The position numbers and the translations under genes were made by a program. From NCBI GenBank assembly GCA_008973525.1, contig WACJ01000116.1:930001-994000 (forward strand): a stretch of DNA of 64,000 nucleotides, written 5' to 3'. Positions 60,470-64,000 of this stretch are shown piece by piece. How positions within the stretch are numbered: the stretch's first letter is position 1; each line of letters begins with the position of its first letter. Below the pieces are notes generated by a model. That model had not been told where the DNA came from and made no database searches. It was given only the letters and a program-made list of their open reading frames with translations. This DNA comes from Stenopsyche tienmushanensis. Taxonomy: Eukaryota > Arthropoda > Insecta > Trichoptera > Stenopsychidae.

Positions 60470-60705
60470 CCATGCCTATATTATTCCCGCAAGTGTAAAC
60501 AGTAAGTTGATAAAGTTTTATCGCAATTGAATGAACGGTATGGAAGCGCATTAAATACGGACAAACAAACAATGATTTTTATATATTATACTAAGCCTAT
60601 ATCACTCACACAATCCTTAGCAATAAGTGGACGAAGTTATATCGCAATCTGATGAACGATATGGCAGCGCATCACATACGAACAAACAGATGAATTTTTA
60701 TATAT
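60470..60705 (-). repeat. Helitron-end-like two-unit repeat, copy 3
   Basis: Inverted dimer: GCCTATATTATTCCCGC, AAAGTTTTATCGCAATTGAA and ACGGACAAACAAAC, then a second unit with CCTTAGCAATAAGTGGACG and ACGAACAAACAGATG. Confidence 0.55.
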
Positions 60706-61239
60706 TAAGAAGATATGTACATAAAATTTTCTTTGCCACATATAATACATACTTTAAGAAGTTTAATTGTTAGAGTGAAAATAATACACATTTGATCTTA
60801 TTATTTTAAAACCGAGCATAAAGTGGAACGGTTTCTTAATGCACAGTACTTTTAGTAGTATGCACTGTTGTTTGATGATACACAGTCCATTAGGCATTGA
60901 TTTTGAAGACTTTTTTGAACTTTTTCCAGTCTCCAAAGGGAGCTTGTTGAAATCCAATGCAACGAAACTTTGCAATACGATTTTTAAAAGCACACCGAGT
61001 CACTATAATAATTTTGAATTAAACTCTATAATAATACGTAGTTGTTTTATTACAGATTTTGGAGTATTAATATAATTTATGTATTTAATAATATGCAGTT
61101 AAAAAGTTGCGGAGCCCTGATCTACAACACGAAACAATTCAGCGTTGATAAACCTCCTATATATTCAGACTAATCATCATTATAATCAGTCAACATTTTT
61201 ATTTTGCATTCTGCCAAGGCTCATGAAAAATCACGTAAG

Positions 61240-62265
61240 CAAAAATTGATTAGAAGACTTCGCCGAAAAATCTAGGAATTCAGCCATTCCTGTTTTCCGC
61301 CGTCCGCATGGCTATAGTGAGAGTTGAGTCAGTCGCCTCTTTCATATTGTTCCATCTTCGTGGTGATCGTTCTCTTTCCTGACACACTGCTCACTATCAT
61401 TAGTGTTTTTAAATTTTCTCCATCCCGGCGAGCAATATATCTGAAAAACTTTAGTATTTGCCCCAAGCAGAATGAGGCTTTAGGATGAGTCTATTTTTAA
61501 CTCCGTTAGGATGGACTGATTGGTTCGTTCGGCAGTCCACGGAATCCTCAGCATGCAACAGCACATTTCAAATGCATCTAGCGTCCATGTTTCCACTCCG
61601 TATAAAAACACGGAGAATACGAGCGTTTGGATCTCTTGTGGAGATCCCTCCTTCTCAGCCATTTGGTGCACGCCTCATTATATATTCCCCGTATATATTA
61701 AATAGCAATGGAGACAGAACGCAACCCTGTCTTTAACCGTTCTCTGTTTTAAAGCACTTTGATAGGGTATCGTCAATTTTTATTTGTGACGATCCTTCAG
61801 TATGGAGTGCTCTGATCATTTTTATCAGGTGAATAGGGACTGCCATTTCTACAAGCACACATTCCACAGAGTATCCCATCTTACACAGTCGAAAATCTTT
61901 GTGTAATCCAAGATACAAAGCATCGTTGGAACATTGAACTCTCGGGGTTTTTCAATAAGCATTCTGATGTTCATGATCTATTCCTGGGTTCCTTGTCCTT
62001 TCACAAATCCTGCCTGTTCTCTTCTCCAATGTTTTTAAGGATTTCTACAGATATGTTATCGGGTCCTGAAACTTTATTATTTATAAGCTTCTTAATGGCC
62101 CTTAATGTCTCCTCATACGTGATGTTGGGTTCTTTTGTGTGTAGCAGTTGTAGTAGTGAATTATCTATGGATTTTGATCGTTCCTTTATAGGTTTTCACA
62201 GTAAGACTCCACAAGTAATCTCCTTGAGACACGCGTTCGCTTATCAGTGAAACATCTTCGTTCTT
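61240..62265 (-). mobile_element. Degenerate RTE-like LINE
   Basis: On the minus strand, from right to left: AGFVKGQGTQEQ-like and DYTKIFDCVRWDTLWNV (reverse transcriptase block with the first catalytic Asp), RQGCVLSPLLFNIY, VFLYGVETWTLDAFEMCCC and ILRIPWTAERTNQSILTEL. The order and wording fit RTE-type ORF2. Several stops and frame shifts break it, and the YADD block is missing or altered. Confidence 0.75.
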
Positions 62266-62269
62266 AATC

Positions 62270-63778
62270 GTCCAATATTTGGCTTTGAAAACTAGTTAGA
62301 GCATTTTACGAATTGGATTCAATCTTCTTGCAAATCTTGTTTATATAATTTTTTTGTCATGTTGGCATAGTCTCTAAATTTTTTGTGATTTTGGAATAAT
62401 GTTGCCACGCCATTGATATACATTCTACCTCAAATAAATACCAATGTGCATTAATTTCAAAAATATTGATTCTCAAAAAATAACAATACGAGAATTGACC
62501 TTAAAAAAATATGTCATATGATTGTGATGTATGCAACAGTATTTGTGAAATGGTGATTTTGATATGTGCAATATTAATTGTGCTGTATTTGCCAAATATT
62601 TGCACGATTTATCTCTTTAGCCTTCTATAACATTTTAAACATATACATGAATTTATTCAAATAGTGCCGAGTGCAATTTATCAACAAAAAACCAAGAATT
62701 TAAAATCTTCATTTTGTATGAGGATAAAAATTAAATTTAACATGCATAAATTTAAATATATCGTTTTCAACAATTAGTGAAAATAATATTAAATTTATTA
62801 ACATGAAGAGCCGATCATTTCGCTTTACCAAAACGTCCTTAAATATACTGTGCAAACCAATTTAAACGTCAAGAGTGCTAATTCGTTGAATAAAAAATAA
62901 GCAATATAGTGTAGTGTTTCGGTGAAAAGAGTATAAAAATAAATAAAAAGCACACAATTAACCAACATATTTTTATTAATGTAAAAAAGCAATTAATTCG
63001 ATAAATATATACAAGAAAAACATTTTTACTAACAGAAAAAGACAGCTATTAAATGCACCATTTTTTTGCAATAAACAAATTTGTGTATCAAAATATAAAA
63101 ATATTTTTTTCATAACTTTGTTAAAATCTCCATTATCAATGAGTACACTTTGTTCATAAATGCATGCGTTGTGTGCATCAGAAAAATTAAAACGGTTGGA
63201 TATTTACCAAAAATTAAATTAGAATAATCTGACTTACTCGATTAGAACTACAGTTGCCATTTTATAAATATTAGCATGGAATAGAACAGATATGTAAATA
63301 TAAAAAACGGGAATGTTTTTATTTCATTTTAACGTATAAGTGCGTTTATAATAATAAAATTAAATCGTTTATTCATATAAATTTTGAAAAATAAATCAAG
63401 GACCCATCCATTTAGCTATAATTTTAAATCGTAAAATAACTATCCAACATTTTACACCTACTATGTCCCATAGCCTATGCATTTAAACAGCGAAAATATA
63501 TTTTAAAAAATTACTTCATTCAAATTAGAGCACTTCATTTTGGAGTATTGAAATTTTTATTCTTAATTACCAACACGAAGAAGGTCGTCCAATTATACGC
63601 AATAGATGGAGGAGGTATGCCGTGAGTGGCGCAGCCCGTTTCAATTCACACGATAATTTTGAGTCTCAGTTTCGGTACACATACAAATAGAAAAATAAAA
63701 TCACATAGACACTGACTCAGATGGCGCTTTTGATCCGATGTTCTGATGTTCGACCACCTCAGCATAGATAGACAGCCA
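62270..63778. other. AT-rich stretch before the terminal cytochrome b5-like exon
   Basis: No repeat or gene is recognised. Its right end is likely 3' UTR of the minus-strand gene whose stop codon is at 63779-63781. Confidence 0.4.
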
Positions 63779-63854
63779 TTACGCAAACAAGAATCTATAA
63801 ATGATGGTAGCCAGAACCCCGATTATGAGGGGTACCACCCACGGGCCAAGTGAG
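63779..63854 (-). CDS. Terminal exon with cytochrome b5-like tail anchor (partial)
   Basis: After an acceptor (gttacag) the frame reads SLGPWVVPLIIGVLATIIYR then FLFA and a stop. A single hydrophobic C-terminal helix opened by Trp-x-x-Pro and closed by YRF resembles the membrane tail of insect cytochrome b5 (fly ends SWLVPLVLCLVATLFYKFFF). In that case it would be an ER-anchored haem protein giving electrons to desaturases and P450s. The haem domain is not in the window and should lie right of base 64000. The exon begins in phase 2. Another tail-anchored protein is possible. Confidence 0.5.
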
Positions 63855-64000
63855 CTGTAACAAAGCAACACCCAACATTCAGCCACACACAAGAAAGATA
63901 GTAAGCAAATATTGCGAATATAATATTCATCAGATCTGATCATAGGCTTTTAATTTTATATGAGGCATAAAATTAAATCCACTGATTTGCGTCAGAATTC

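Noticed and set aside
1..64000. CRISPR arrays, rRNA, tRNA, bacterial operons
   Set aside because: No regularly spaced repeats and no rRNA or convincing tRNA cloverleaf was seen; the window is eukaryotic, and small RNA genes without strong sequence marks could be missed by eye.

Overview
The window is AT-rich nuclear DNA from an insect. The evidence is long introns with GT-AG junctions, several Tc1/mariner families, hAT elements, R1-like and RTE-like LINE remnants, Helitron and Penelope-like fragments, and insect-style gene families. A short (CCTAA)n run (insect TTAGG type) at 1273-1290 argues weakly against Diptera. The order cannot be fixed from sequence alone.

Five host protein-coding loci, and probably a sixth, can be assembled by splice-site and phase matching. 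(1) 8-16104, minus strand: the first four coding exons of an alpha1-adrenergic-like biogenic amine GPCR, covering the N-terminus through TM5 and part of intracellular loop 3. TM6-7 lie beyond the left edge. (2) 22020-35612, minus: a complete 13-exon NRF-6-like (nose resistant to fluoxetine) multipass acyltransferase, 727 aa, here called copy A. (3) 46130-51777, minus: tandem paralogue copy B with the same 13-exon layout and phases, but with one extra base at the start of exon 12 that shifts the frame. (4) 49176-49616, minus: a single-exon PAGR1/PA1 gene nested on the same strand inside intron 5 of copy B. (5) 56320-58240, plus: a complete four-exon Siva gene. (6) 63779-63854, minus: a terminal exon encoding a cytochrome b5-like membrane tail anchor, with the rest off the right edge.

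The rest is repeat-rich. 0-10 kb (mostly GPCR intron 3) holds an R1-like LINE, TA-flanked MITEs and a mariner scrap. 12-21 kb holds hAT and mariner copies, and a LINE inserted with a 12-bp target duplication into an older mariner relic. The introns of copy A carry mariner, MITE, Helitron-helicase and other repeat copies. 35.8-44.2 kb between the two NRF genes is almost entirely nested transposons, including a 3.3-kb hAT with a perfect 8-bp duplication. 52-56 kb and 59-62 kb are hAT, LINE and Helitron-like debris.

The host genes do not look like one pathway. Copies A and B are a local duplication of a secretory-pathway or plasma-membrane acyltransferase; PAGR1 is a nuclear histone-methylation/PTIP cofactor that sits inside B; Siva is an independent neighbour on the other strand. 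The most notable points are the nested PAGR1, the frameshift in copy B, a GC-AG intron in copy A where copy B has GT-AG, and a mariner subfamily in which the second catalytic Asp is Glu in all three readable copies.
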